Below are positions 1 to 7,893 of a stretch of DNA of 19,110 nucleotides, one piece after another. The DNA lies in NCBI GenBank assembly GCA_012515495.1, contig JAAYYH010000083.1, forward strand, positions 1-19,110, given 5' to 3'. The notes under the pieces were generated by a model. That model was given only the letters and a program-made list of their open reading frames with translations, had not been told where the DNA came from and made no database searches. The translations under genes were made by a program, and so were the position numbers. This stretch comes from Coriobacteriaceae bacterium. Lineage in GTDB: Bacteria > Actinomycetota > Coriobacteriia > Coriobacteriales > UBA8131. How positions within the stretch are numbered: position 1 is the stretch's first letter; every line of letters begins with the position of its first letter.

Positions 1-2349
1 CTGACCTTTGTCGACAGCACGGCTCGCGAGGCAAGCACGGGAGACGCAGACTCCCGCGCTCTCACCCGCCCCCAGCTTCACAGCGGGGCGCCTGCGGATC
101 TCGCTGCTTCGCAGCTCGAACAGTCCTCGGCACCGCCCCGTGCTTCGCAGGGTGCCGCTCACGAGGACCGTCTATTGTCTCCGCGGCTTCCCTCGCTGCA
201 ATCCGGCATCATCACCATCGTCGACAGCCATGTCTCCACCTCGTTGATCATCCCCTCGGCTAAGCTGGGCATCCTCACATTGGCCGATGTCTCGGCGCGT
301 TCTGCAGCCAGGCGCGGACAGCGTCGGGTGGATCCCACTTCTCTAACGTTTCCCTACAAGCCTGGGGATTATGTTGTACACGCAACGCATGGGATCGCGT
401 TGTTCAAGCAGATCGTCCGTCAAGAGGTTGTCGGACTGGAACGCGACTACCTTTATCTGGAATACGCGCACGGTGATAAGCTGTTCACACCAGTGGAGCA
501 GATCGATAAGATCACCCGCTACGTTGGGCCCGAGGGCACTGCGCCACGTCTGACGCGCCTGAATACCAGTGACTGGAGCAGAGCCACCAACAAGGCTCGT
601 AAGGCGGCGCGCAAGCTGGCTTTTGACTTGATCGACCTCTACGCGCGGCGCAGCGCCGTCCAGGGCTTCGCCTATCAATCGGATAACGACTTGCAGCAGC
701 AGATGGAACTGCTGTTCCCTTATGAGGAGACGCCTGACCAGTTGGCGGCAATCGCCGACGTCAAGGCAGACATGGAATCCAATAAGCCGATGGATCGGTT
801 GATCTGCGGCGATGTTGGCTTTGGCAAGACCGAAGTCGCGCTCAGAGCGGCATTCAAGGCGGCGCAGAGTGGCAAACAGGTGATGTTGCTTTCGCCAACG
901 ACCATCCTCGCTCAGCAGCATTTCACGACCTTCGATGAGCGCTTCTCGCCCTTTGCCGTCAAGGTCGCGGTACTCTCGCGTTTCCGCACTGGCGCGCAGC
1001 AGAAGCAGACGTTGCTGGAATTCTCAGAAGGTAAGGTCGATGTTTTAATCGGGACTCACAGGTTGCTGTCCTCCGATGTCAATCCCAAAGATCTCGGCCT
1101 GATCATCATCGACGAGGAGCAGCGCTTTGGTGTTCAGCACAAAGAACAACTGAAGAATCTGCGCGAACAAGTCGACGTACTCACGCTTTCAGCGACACCG
1201 ATACCCCGTACCATGCAGATGGCTATCAGCGGTGTACGCGATATGTCGTTGATAGATACGCCTCCGGCCAGCCGCACGCCCATCAAGGTACACGTGGGTG
1301 AATGGGACGAGGATGTGGTCAGCGGTGCTATCCGCCGCGAGATGGAGCGTGGAGGACAAGTCTATTACGTCTCCAACCGTGTCAAGAGCATCGATGCCGC
1401 TGTTGCGCGAGTTCAAGCTGTCGCGCCCGAGGCGCGTATCTCCATAGCACATGGTCAGATGAGTGAGCGTGAGCTGGAGAAGGTGATGGAAGGCTTCGCT
1501 GCTAATCAGGTAGATGTGCTCGTTGCGACCACTATCATCGAATCCGGACTGGATAATCCGCATTCCAACACCTTGATCATCGAGGATTCACAACGCTTGG
1601 GCTTGGCTCAGCTCTATCAGCTCAAAGGCCGTGTGGGTCGCTCGCACGCTCAAGCTTACGCGTATTTCCTGTTTCCCACACATAGCTCCTTGACGGAAAC
1701 AGCCGTGGAACGCCTGACGGCGATCAGTGAGCATCAGGAGTTGGGCAGTGGCATGAAGATTGCCATGCGCGATCTGGAGATCCGCGGTGCCGGCTCATTG
1801 ATGGGTGCCGAACAGCATGGTATGCTCAGCGCCGTTGGTTTCGATCTGTTCGCAGCTATGTTGAAAGAAGCGGTCCAGGCAGCCAGGTCGGAGAAACCGA
1901 TAGCTTATCCTGATGTCCGCATTGACCTGCCCGTTCATTTCTATCTGCCGGAGGAGTACATCCCGGCTGCTGACGAACGAGTGCTGTTCTACCGTCGTCT
2001 GGCTGCCGCGAGCTCGCTGGCAGACGTTCAGGCGATTGCCGACCAGCTCTTGCACTCCTATGGCGCTTTACCCGTACCAGTGCAGAATTTGGTCGATCGC
2101 GCCCTTGTTAAGGTGTTGGCGGGTGAGCTGGGTATCCATTCCATCAGCATCCAGCGCGGAAAGCTGAACATCGAGCCTGTCGAGCTGGCCACAAAGGCAC
2201 GCTCGTTTGTCGAAGCGCACAAGGGCATCTACATGGTCAAGTCGCAGAGATTACTGTATCCTCTAACAAAACAAGTCGCTGTTTTTACTGTTTTGATTGA
2301 GTTGCTTGAGCATCTGCTGGAGGGTAAGCAAGAAAATCACGACCTCTGA
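1..2349 (+). CDS. mfd: Transcription-repair coupling factor Mfd, C-terminal part (5' end outside window)
   Basis: Mfd is a double-stranded DNA translocase that pushes stalled RNA polymerase off DNA and recruits UvrA for excision repair. The frame is open from base 1 with no start, so about 782 residues of a protein usually near 1,150 are visible. In order (numbered from the first visible codon) there is a Ser/Ala/Arg-rich segment (about 5-72), a CarD-like RNA polymerase interaction domain (about 115-180), the translocase Walker A GDVGFGKTE (about 270-278), the DEEQRFG box (about 371), the LSATPIPRT motif (about 396), the GLAQLYQLKGRVGRS helicase motif near 535-550, and the C-terminal regulatory domain with LPEEYIPAADERVLFYRRL. 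TTG at 175 is an internal codon and not a start, because the frame runs to the window edge. Family assignment is certain. The N-terminal UvrB-like region is outside the window. Confidence 0.97.
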   Translation: MTFVDSTAREASTGDADSRALTRPQLHSGAPADLAASQLEQSSAPPRASQGAAHEDRLLSPRLPSLQSGIITIVDSHVSTSLIIPSAKLGILTLADVSARSAARRGQRRVDPTSLTFPYKPGDYVVHATHGIALFKQIVRQEVVGLERDYLYLEYAHGDKLFTPVEQIDKITRYVGPEGTAPRLTRLNTSDWSRATNKARKAARKLAFDLIDLYARRSAVQGFAYQSDNDLQQQMELLFPYEETPDQLAAIADVKADMESNKPMDRLICGDVGFGKTEVALRAAFKAAQSGKQVMLLSPTTILAQQHFTTFDERFSPFAVKVAVLSRFRTGAQQKQTLLEFSEGKVDVLIGTHRLLSSDVNPKDLGLIIIDEEQRFGVQHKEQLKNLREQVDVLTLSATPIPRTMQMAISGVRDMSLIDTPPASRTPIKVHVGEWDEDVVSGAIRREMERGGQVYYVSNRVKSIDAAVARVQAVAPEARISIAHGQMSERELEKVMEGFAANQVDVLVATTIIESGLDNPHSNTLIIEDSQRLGLAQLYQLKGRVGRSHAQAYAYFLFPTHSSLTETAVERLTAISEHQELGSGMKIAMRDLEIRGAGSLMGAEQHGMLSAVGFDLFAAMLKEAVQAARSEKPIAYPDVRIDLPVHFYLPEEYIPAADERVLFYRRLAAASSLADVQAIADQLLHSYGALPVPVQNLVDRALVKVLAGELGIHSISIQRGKLNIEPVELATKARSFVEAHKGIYMVKSQRLLYPLTKQVAVFTVLIELLEHLLEGKQENHDL
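10..228 (+). repeat. 9-bp direct repeat flanking a 201-bp low-complexity segment inside mfd
   Basis: GTCGACAGC occurs at 10-18 and again at 220-228. With upstream bases counted, 13 of 15 positions match between 4-18 and 214-228. The copies are 210 bp apart, exactly 70 codons, so the frame is kept. They encode TFVDS and TIVDS. The DNA between them is noticeably richer in GC than the rest of mfd and encodes an Ala/Ser/Pro/Arg/Gln-rich, probably disordered peptide. Removing one repeat and the intervening DNA would leave a continuous Mfd-like sequence. Sequence before base 1 is not available, so the left boundary is uncertain. Confidence 0.6.
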
Positions 2350-2513
2350 GGGTTTGTTGGCAATCTGATGTTGGGTACATGACAGGTGGGAGAAGATAAG
2401 CTGACGATTGGATAACATAGTCGTTTCAGTTTCTGCGCAACCTGCACAGGCAGGCATACTATAGATAGCTACAGATGTTCAGCCTACAGATTTTCTGTGA
2501 AGGAGAGAAGTCA

Positions 2514-3032
2514 GTGGAACCCAAAGAGCCGATGATTCCGCCGAGTGCGGACGAAAACGATGTGAATACCGGCCTTCCCTATGGCAAGCACCCTAGTGCT
2601 CAGGCTCCCGTTGGCAGTGGCTTCGTTCCCGCGCCGGAGCATTTTCATGGTGGCCAGATGTCTGGTGGTTATTATCCACCAAATCAGGTCGCGCCTCCTT
2701 ACGGACAACAGGGTGCTCCTTACAGGCAGCCTGATCCTGCCGGCAATGCGGTACCTGTGTCGCCCTATGCGCAACCACAATACACACAGGCCAGCTATAA
2801 TCAGCCATATAATCAGCCTTATAATTATCCATATGCGACACCGGGCACATTGCCGCCTCCAAAGAAGAACCGCACGGGATTGATTGTCGCCATCGTCATA
2901 TTGGTCCTGTTGCTTTGCAGCTGTTGTCTGGTAATGGCTGTTACTCTCGGACTGATCGTGGATTCTGGTAGCATGGAAGAGATCGGCCGCTATGATGTCA
3001 GCATGAGTATTCCTGGAAGATTCCTCATATAG
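2514..3032 (+). CDS. Pro/Tyr/Gln-rich single-pass membrane protein of unknown function
   Basis: I do not recognise a named family. The product is 172 residues. It has a long N-terminal region rich in Pro, Tyr, Gln and Gly (about 1-125) with the tetrapeptide run YNQP-YNQP-YNYP, a basic stop PPKKNRT, one strongly hydrophobic segment of about 25 residues (LIVAIVILVLLLCSCC and following), and a short tail of about 28 residues ending SMSIPGRFLI. The likely topology is Pro-rich domain in the cytoplasm and short tail outside. GTG at 2514 is chosen because AAGGAGA lies 7-8 bases upstream; an in-frame ATG at 2475 has no comparable ribosome binding site. It follows mfd after a 164-base gap and converges on the polyferredoxin gene. 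It is probably a real gene, given its start signal and composition. Confidence 0.75.
   Translation: MEPKEPMIPPSADENDVNTGLPYGKHPSAQAPVGSGFVPAPEHFHGGQMSGGYYPPNQVAPPYGQQGAPYRQPDPAGNAVPVSPYAQPQYTQASYNQPYNQPYNYPYATPGTLPPPKKNRTGLIVAIVILVLLLCSCCLVMAVTLGLIVDSGSMEEIGRYDVSMSIPGRFLI
2796..2831 (+). repeat. 12-bp tandem repeat, three units, encoding YNQP/YNYP
   Basis: Units TATAATCAGCCA (2796-2807), TATAATCAGCCT (2808-2819) and TATAATTATCCA (2820-2831) are contiguous and in frame with the Pro-rich membrane protein. Unit number could vary between strains without breaking the frame. Confidence 0.85.
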
Positions 3033-3043
3033 TTCGCTGCTGA

Positions 3044-3085
3044 CGGCTAGATCGAGAGCTGTAAGGGCTGTTAACAGCCTAGCCG
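3044..3085. terminator. Hairpin pair between convergent genes, possible bidirectional terminator
   Basis: CGGCTAG (3044-3050) is perfectly complementary to CTAGCCG (3079-3085). Inside the loop is a 14-base perfect palindrome, GGCTGTTAACAGCC (3066-3079), which overlaps the outer stem by one base. The site sits in the 71-base gap between two convergent genes, where a terminator would be expected. Neither strand has a T-run after the stem, so intrinsic termination is uncertain. Confidence 0.4.
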
Positions 3086-3103
3086 ATAATCCAAGCAGGT
3101 GAA

Positions 3104-4501
3104 TCAGACCGATGAGGCCGGTTCTTCGTCAAGCAGGAAATCCTCACCGCGGATCTCCGTGAAGTAGCAGGCTGATTCTGGGCAGGCCTGTATGCAGGCA
3201 GTACAGGCTACACAATACAGGGGGTCGCAGAACACGTAACCGGTTCTCTGCGCGGTTCCAGCTTGTCCACTATCTTCCTCAGCCACTGATGGCTTGGCTG
3301 TCTGAGCGACCGTCTGATCGGCTGTCATCTCAATTGGCTGTTGATCGAAAACGTCCTCAGTCTTATCTTCGACCATCCAGCGCGCGCGGGTTGGGCAGAC
3401 GTTGATACAAGTACCGCAAAGCGTGCATTTGCTGGCATCGGTTGCGCTGACCGGCAGCACAAGTGTCTCCGCGTTTTCTGGATTACGACCCAATGACTCA
3501 ATCATGATGAAGCGCAGTGAGGTGATCAGAGGCTTCTTACTGAAGCTCGTATTCTGCAGATTCGCAGTGGTCCAAGGTTTCTTATCGTTCGCTTTCCCGG
3601 GGGAATGCTTGCCGGGCGTATTGCGATCCTGCTTCAGGCGGGTCTTCTCAAAGGCGGACTTACGTTCCTGATTGATCTTCGCTTCCTTGAGTGCTCGATT
3701 ACCGGAAGTGCCAACTTCATCCCAGGAATCCTTGACCTCTTTCAAGAACCCCGTGAATAGACCTCTGCGGTCGACTTCCTCACTGGACATCAGGTAAGCA
3801 CGGACATTAGCGTGTCTGGTCTGGGGAATATCTGCGACCTGCGCCACCAATCCAACCTCAGCTTGTGCCCACTGCTCGGCTTGACTGATAGCGTCGCTGA
3901 AGAGTTCCTCGATATTATCCTTGGCATTTACCGGGCATTGCGCGCATTGCCCGAAGGGAAGATAGACCAGTATCTCTTCGAGCTTGGCGACTCCGATCTC
4001 ATTGACCAAGGAGAACCAGATCTCCTTGGTCATCATCGCCAGACAGGGTACCTTGAGCAGATGGTCGCTGGCGGCAGCGGTATCCAACAGCTTCAGTGCC
4101 ATCTCAGCGTTTGTGCTGGCATCGGTGGTCTCGGTTTGAAGTCGAAGCAGCGCGAATGTGCGCTCACAGGTCACTGCCAGTCTATCCACACGCAACGTTG
4201 CCTGCAAAGCGAGACGATTGATCTGTTGAGCTGATCGACTTGATGCCGAGATGGCATTGGTGGGACAGAAACCGATGCAGGCTCCACATTTTAAGCAATT
4301 GCTGGTGCTGACAGCAAGACGCTTTCCCTGCTCGCTGATGGCATCGACAGGACAGGCATCGATGCAGATGCTGCAGGGCGTGGGCTCTGTCGTATAACGC
4401 AGACACTGGCTGGATAGGGTCATGATATTGCCCGTGCCAAACGTAGTGAGCCCAGGATTGCAACGTGTTTTGATTTCCGATGTGATGACTGTATCTTCCA
4501 T
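3104..4501 (-). CDS. Polyferredoxin with four 4Fe-4S motifs and a long central region
   Basis: This is a 465-residue iron-sulfur protein, probably an electron carrier or the ferredoxin subunit of a redox complex in the cytoplasm. The N-terminal pair is C43-x2-C46-x3-C50-P and C69-x2-C72-x2-C75-x3-C79-P. The first motif has Pro where its first Cys is expected, and C33 in a CLRY sequence may supply the ligand. The C-terminal pair is C359/C362/C365/C369-P and C430/C433/C436/C440-P, both complete. Between them, residues 90-350 hold a domain with further cysteines (C112, C153, and C186-x2-C189), then a Lys/Arg-rich linker (about 270-325). No signal peptide or membrane segment is seen. Its partner enzyme is not in the window. 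ATG at 4501 lacks a ribosome binding site, but a -10-like box just upstream fits a leaderless transcript. The specific function is unknown. Confidence 0.9.
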   Translation of the reverse strand: MEDTVITSEIKTRCNPGLTTFGTGNIMTLSSQCLRYTTEPTPCSICIDACPVDAISEQGKRLAVSTSNCLKCGACIGFCPTNAISASSRSAQQINRLALQATLRVDRLAVTCERTFALLRLQTETTDASTNAEMALKLLDTAAASDHLLKVPCLAMMTKEIWFSLVNEIGVAKLEEILVYLPFGQCAQCPVNAKDNIEELFSDAISQAEQWAQAEVGLVAQVADIPQTRHANVRAYLMSSEEVDRRGLFTGFLKEVKDSWDEVGTSGNRALKEAKINQERKSAFEKTRLKQDRNTPGKHSPGKANDKKPWTTANLQNTSFSKKPLITSLRFIMIESLGRNPENAETLVLPVSATDASKCTLCGTCINVCPTRARWMVEDKTEDVFDQQPIEMTADQTVAQTAKPSVAEEDSGQAGTAQRTGYVFCDPLYCVACTACIQACPESACYFTEIRGEDFLLDEEPASSV

Positions 4502-4508
4502 GGCAAAC

Positions 4509-4516
4509 AGTATACT
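4509..4516. promoter_or_regulatory. Palindromic AGTATACT, candidate -10 box for two divergent promoters
   Basis: The gap between the polyferredoxin start (4501, minus) and the mazG start (4548, plus) is 46 bases. Its palindrome AGTATACT reads TATACT on both strands. On plus, TATACT at 4511-4516 predicts a start near 4523, leaving a short leader with GGAGGT at 4535-4540. On minus, TATACT lies 7 bases before the ATG, so transcription would begin at or beside the start codon. No convincing -35 box is seen on either strand. Confidence 0.5.
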
Positions 4517-4547
4517 ATGACAACGTCTGATATTGGAGGTTTACAAC

Positions 4548-5534
4548 GTGACGATACAACACACAAAGTCACATCAACCAGCCATAGGCTCAAAGGACGA
4601 TACAGAGGAGGATATGACAACCTGCAACGTGACTGGCGGCAATCCATCTGGTGATGAGTGCCTGGGATCGAAGCTTGAGCGGTTTGCTGCTCTTGTCGCC
4701 GCTTTACGAGCACCCGATGGTTGTCCTTGGGACAGAGAGCAGACGCATCAGAGTATAGCAAGTCACATGATTGAGGAAACCTACGAGGCGGTTGCCGCCA
4801 TTGAGCGAGGTGATATCGCCAATCTGCGCGAGGAGCTTGGCGATATGTTGTTGCAGATCGTTTTACAGTCGCAGATTGCCAAAGAATCTGGTGAGTTCAC
4901 ATTCGCCGATGTGGTTGACGATATCGATGCCAAGATCGTCCGTCGTCACCCACATGTCTTTGGCGATGAGGCAGCTTTCGCGGCTGCGCGTTTCTCCAAA
5001 GAGCAGATTGCCCAGATACAGCAGGCTCAAACCGCTGGCGAGGTCATTAATCTCTGGGATCAGATTAAGTTGCATGAGAAAGCCATGAAAGCGTCTCGTT
5101 GCCAAGGCGAAACAGAACGTGTGGGTCTGCTCGACAACATACCGCAGTCATTCCCGGCGTTGATGCAAGCTCAAGATATCAGTCGCAAAGTGGTGGCCTC
5201 AGGGTTCGAGTGGGAGACAATTGATGAGGTCTGGGAGCAGTTTGAAAGTGAAGTCGACGAGTTCAACGCGACTGAGCTTGGGTCGATTCAGGCAGAACAG
5301 GAGTTTGGCGACATGCTCTTCACCTTGGTGAATGTCGCTCGCAAACAGGGTATCGACGCTGAGAGTGCGCTGCGTTCATCCTGCCGTAAAATCCGTGAGC
5401 GCTGGGCTATCATGGAGCAGTACGCACAAGAGCGCGATCAGCGTTTGGAAGAGCTGGGCACTGTCGAGTTAGAAGCAATGTGGCAGAAGGCGAAGCTCAG
5501 GGAGAATGGTTCAAAGGACGGCTCTAGAGGTTAA
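4548..5534 (+). CDS. mazG: MazG-family nucleoside triphosphate pyrophosphohydrolase
   Basis: MazG hydrolyses (deoxy)nucleoside triphosphates to monophosphate and pyrophosphate, a house-cleaning role in the cytoplasm. The product is 328 residues with two MazG domains. The N-terminal domain carries CPWDREQTH, the metal-binding MIEETYEA (EExxE) and REELGDMLLQIV, followed by KIVRRHPHVFGD. The C-terminal domain carries a degenerate acidic helix (EVDEF) and EQEFGDMLFTLVNVAR. GTG at 4548 is chosen for the GGAGGT 7 bases upstream. An in-frame ATG at 4614 has AGGAGG only 2 bases away, which is too close. The chosen start gives about 40 residues before the first conserved block, longer than in typical homologues. 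It is the first gene of a plus-strand cluster; eno begins 45 bases downstream. Family assignment is firm, substrate preference is not. Confidence 0.94.
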   Translation: MTIQHTKSHQPAIGSKDDTEEDMTTCNVTGGNPSGDECLGSKLERFAALVAALRAPDGCPWDREQTHQSIASHMIEETYEAVAAIERGDIANLREELGDMLLQIVLQSQIAKESGEFTFADVVDDIDAKIVRRHPHVFGDEAAFAAARFSKEQIAQIQQAQTAGEVINLWDQIKLHEKAMKASRCQGETERVGLLDNIPQSFPALMQAQDISRKVVASGFEWETIDEVWEQFESEVDEFNATELGSIQAEQEFGDMLFTLVNVARKQGIDAESALRSSCRKIRERWAIMEQYAQERDQRLEELGTVELEAMWQKAKLRENGSKDGSRG

Positions 5535-5579
5535 GTAGTGAGATAGCGACACAGGCAAATGTTAAGGAAGGTTGACGTA

Positions 5580-6878
5580 ATGAGCAGCATCATTGATATC
5601 TACGGGCGAGAGATACTCGATTCGCGCGGTAACCCCACAGTCGAGGTCGAAGTCATGCTGGACGATGGTTCTTTTGGGCGCGCCGCTGTGCCATCAGGAG
5701 CTTCAACCGGGGCTTTTGAGGCCTGTGAGCTGCGCGACACCGACTGTGCGCGCTATCTGGGCAAGGGTGTGATTGCGGCTGTCGATCATGTCAATGACGA
5801 GATAGCAGATGCACTGGTGGGCATGGATGCCACCGACCAGCGCGCGATTGATAGTGAGCTTCTTGCCTTGGATGGAACAGCGAACAAGACCAATCTTGGT
5901 GCCAACGCTGTGCTTGGAACATCTCTGGCAGTTGCCAAGGCGGCAGCTGAGTCTACCGAGCTGACGTTGTACAGCTATATCGGTGGAGCAAATGCCCATC
6001 TGTTGCCAACCCCGATGATGAATGTTCTCAATGGCGGGGTTCATGCCGATAATAACGTTGATTTCCAGGAGTTCATGATCATGCCAGTGGGAGCATCGAG
6101 CTTTAATGAGGCGGTTCGTTGGTGCGCCGAGATCTACCACACGCTCAAGGTGGTCCTCAAGGAGCGCGGCTTGTCCGCTGCCGTCGGCGATGAGGGCGGC
6201 TTTGCCCCTGATCTCACCACCAACGAGGAGCCGCTTGTGCTTCTCAGTGAGGCTTGTACTCGAGCCGGTTATACCCCTGGCGAGCAGATAATGTTCGCAC
6301 TGGATCCAGCCGCAACTGAATTCTACGATGCAGAACGTGGCCTCTATGTGTTGGCGGGCGAGGGTCGCGAGCTGACCCGGGAGCAGATGGTGGATTATTG
6401 GCAGACCCTGACTGAAAACCATCCGATTATCTCACTTGAAGATGGCATGGCCGAGGAAGACTGGGACGGCTGGAAACTACTCACCGAGCGTATCGGAGCG
6501 CGGGTGCAGCTGGTCGGAGATGATCTGTTCGTCACTAATGTCTCGCGTCTGAAGCGCGGCATTGAATTGGGGGTTGCCAATTCCATCCTCATCAAGTTGA
6601 ATCAGATCGGTTCACTCACCGAAACGTTGGAGACGATCGAAACCGCCAAGCGCGCGGGTTATACCTGTGTGATCAGCCATCGTAGCGGTGAAACAGAAGA
6701 TGTGACCATTGCCGATCTGGCGGTGGCGATCAATGCTGGTCAGATCAAGACTGGCGCTCCCGCGCGTACTGACCGGGTTGCCAAGTACAACCAGCTTATC
6801 CGTATCGAGGAAGAATTAGGTGATTCCAGCGCATACGCGGGAATGGCGGCATTCTACAATCTAGCGCGGGGGTGCTGA
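5580..6878 (+). CDS. eno: Enolase (phosphopyruvate hydratase)
   Basis: Enolase interconverts 2-phosphoglycerate and phosphoenolpyruvate in glycolysis. The 432-residue length is normal. Hallmarks are GREILDSRGNPTVEVE at the N-terminus, PSGASTG, MNVLNGGVHADNNVDFQEF with the catalytic-region Glu164, VGDEGGFAP with Glu205, the Mg-binding Asp in ALDPAATEF, SLEDGMAEEDW, VGDDLFVTN, the catalytic Lys339 in LIKLNQIGSL, and the signature SHRSGETED. ATG at 5580 is chosen because AAGGAAGG ends 8 bases upstream and the protein then begins with the family-typical SSIIDIYGRE. The in-frame ATG at 5559 would add 7 atypical residues and has no site. It lies between mazG and the prenyl synthase, which begins 4 bases after its stop, so co-transcription is likely. 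Confidence 0.98.
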   Translation: MSSIIDIYGREILDSRGNPTVEVEVMLDDGSFGRAAVPSGASTGAFEACELRDTDCARYLGKGVIAAVDHVNDEIADALVGMDATDQRAIDSELLALDGTANKTNLGANAVLGTSLAVAKAAAESTELTLYSYIGGANAHLLPTPMMNVLNGGVHADNNVDFQEFMIMPVGASSFNEAVRWCAEIYHTLKVVLKERGLSAAVGDEGGFAPDLTTNEEPLVLLSEACTRAGYTPGEQIMFALDPAATEFYDAERGLYVLAGEGRELTREQMVDYWQTLTENHPIISLEDGMAEEDWDGWKLLTERIGARVQLVGDDLFVTNVSRLKRGIELGVANSILIKLNQIGSLTETLETIETAKRAGYTCVISHRSGETEDVTIADLAVAINAGQIKTGAPARTDRVAKYNQLIRIEEELGDSSAYAGMAAFYNLARGC

Positions 6879-6882
6879 CTGA

Positions 6883-7887
6883 ATGTCCTTCGAGTATTAC
6901 CTGAACGGGAATGCCCGACGCATCGATGAGGCAATAGCCGTTTCGATTGGCAAGGGTGATACAGACGATATCTGGCGGTATCTTTATGGCCCGCTCTCCG
7001 AGTACAGCGCCAATGGCGGCAAGCGTCATAGACCATTGATTTGCGAGCTGGCTTGCGAAGCTGTTGGCGGAGATCCAACTTTGGCGCGTAACTCGGCTGT
7101 AGCCATTGAGCATTTTCACACGGCGGCTCTGATCCACGATGATATCGCTGATGAGTCGACATTGCGTCGCGGGAAGCCCTGTATGCATCTGACTCAGGGT
7201 GAAGGTTTGGCAATCAACGCCGGAGACCTCGCTTTGTCTTTGGTTACCGGTAGCGTACTCAAAGACAGTCAGCTTGCGGATGATGTCAAACTCAGGGTGC
7301 TTGATGAGCTGGTGCAGATGACTACGCGCACAATTGAGGGTCAGGCTCTTGACATCGGCTGGGCTCGTGACGCGCGCTTCGATTTGACCACCGATGATTA
7401 CCTGATGATGGCGGCGCATAAGACCGCCTACTATTCAGGTGGGACACCGCTGGCGGTTGGGGCCATCGTCGGTGGAGGAACCGAGTTGCAGATCGAGACC
7501 TTACGCAGCTTTGGTATGGCCAGTGGTATCGCCTTCCAGATCCATGATGACCTGCTGAATCTGGTTGGTACCGGCGAGGCGACGAAGAAGGATTTTCGCA
7601 GTGACATCACTGAGGGGAAGCGTACCCTCGTGGCTGTGCATGCCCTGCAACACTCTGCTTCCAGCGTGGAGCTGAAGAGCATCCTTGCCGCGCACACAAT
7701 AGACGAACAGGAGCTTGCGCAAGCGGTTGGGATCATGCAATCCGCTGGTTCCATCGATTATGCTCGTGAATATGCTCTGACACTGGCCAGCGAAGCCAAG
7801 CGAGAACTTACAGAAGTGATACCAGATAGTAATGCACGCCGACTCTTACTGTCGATGGCAGATTTCTTCGTGGACAGGGTGGGCTGA
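6883..7887 (+). CDS. Trans-polyprenyl diphosphate synthase
   Basis: This enzyme condenses isopentenyl diphosphate onto allylic diphosphates, probably making the side chain of menaquinone or another isoprenoid precursor. The product is 334 residues. It shows GGKRHRP near residue 46, the first Asp-rich motif HDDIADES followed by RRGKP, the KTAYY region, and the second motif QIHDDLLNL, then EGKRTL. The fifth residue before the first Asp-rich motif is Ala and not aromatic, which in this family usually goes with longer chains (inference). The second motif is DDxxN and not DDxxD, a variation also known in some geranylgeranyl diphosphate synthases. The gene starts 4 bases after eno and is followed after 6 bases by the next gene, suggesting translational coupling. 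Chain length cannot be read from sequence alone. Confidence 0.93.
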   Translation: MSFEYYLNGNARRIDEAIAVSIGKGDTDDIWRYLYGPLSEYSANGGKRHRPLICELACEAVGGDPTLARNSAVAIEHFHTAALIHDDIADESTLRRGKPCMHLTQGEGLAINAGDLALSLVTGSVLKDSQLADDVKLRVLDELVQMTTRTIEGQALDIGWARDARFDLTTDDYLMMAAHKTAYYSGGTPLAVGAIVGGGTELQIETLRSFGMASGIAFQIHDDLLNLVGTGEATKKDFRSDITEGKRTLVAVHALQHSASSVELKSILAAHTIDEQELAQAVGIMQSAGSIDYAREYALTLASEAKRELTEVIPDSNARRLLLSMADFFVDRVG

Positions 7888-7893
7888 CCAACG

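Noticed and set aside
343..921. Long open frame on the minus strand inside mfd (about 190 codons)
   Set aside because: It lies wholly within a conserved part of mfd, shows no family motif and has no ribosome binding site; it is a shadow of the codon pattern on the other strand.
5703..6422. Minus-strand open frame of about 240 codons opposite enolase
   Set aside because: Enolase is unmistakable on the plus strand and the antisense translation shows no recognisable domain.
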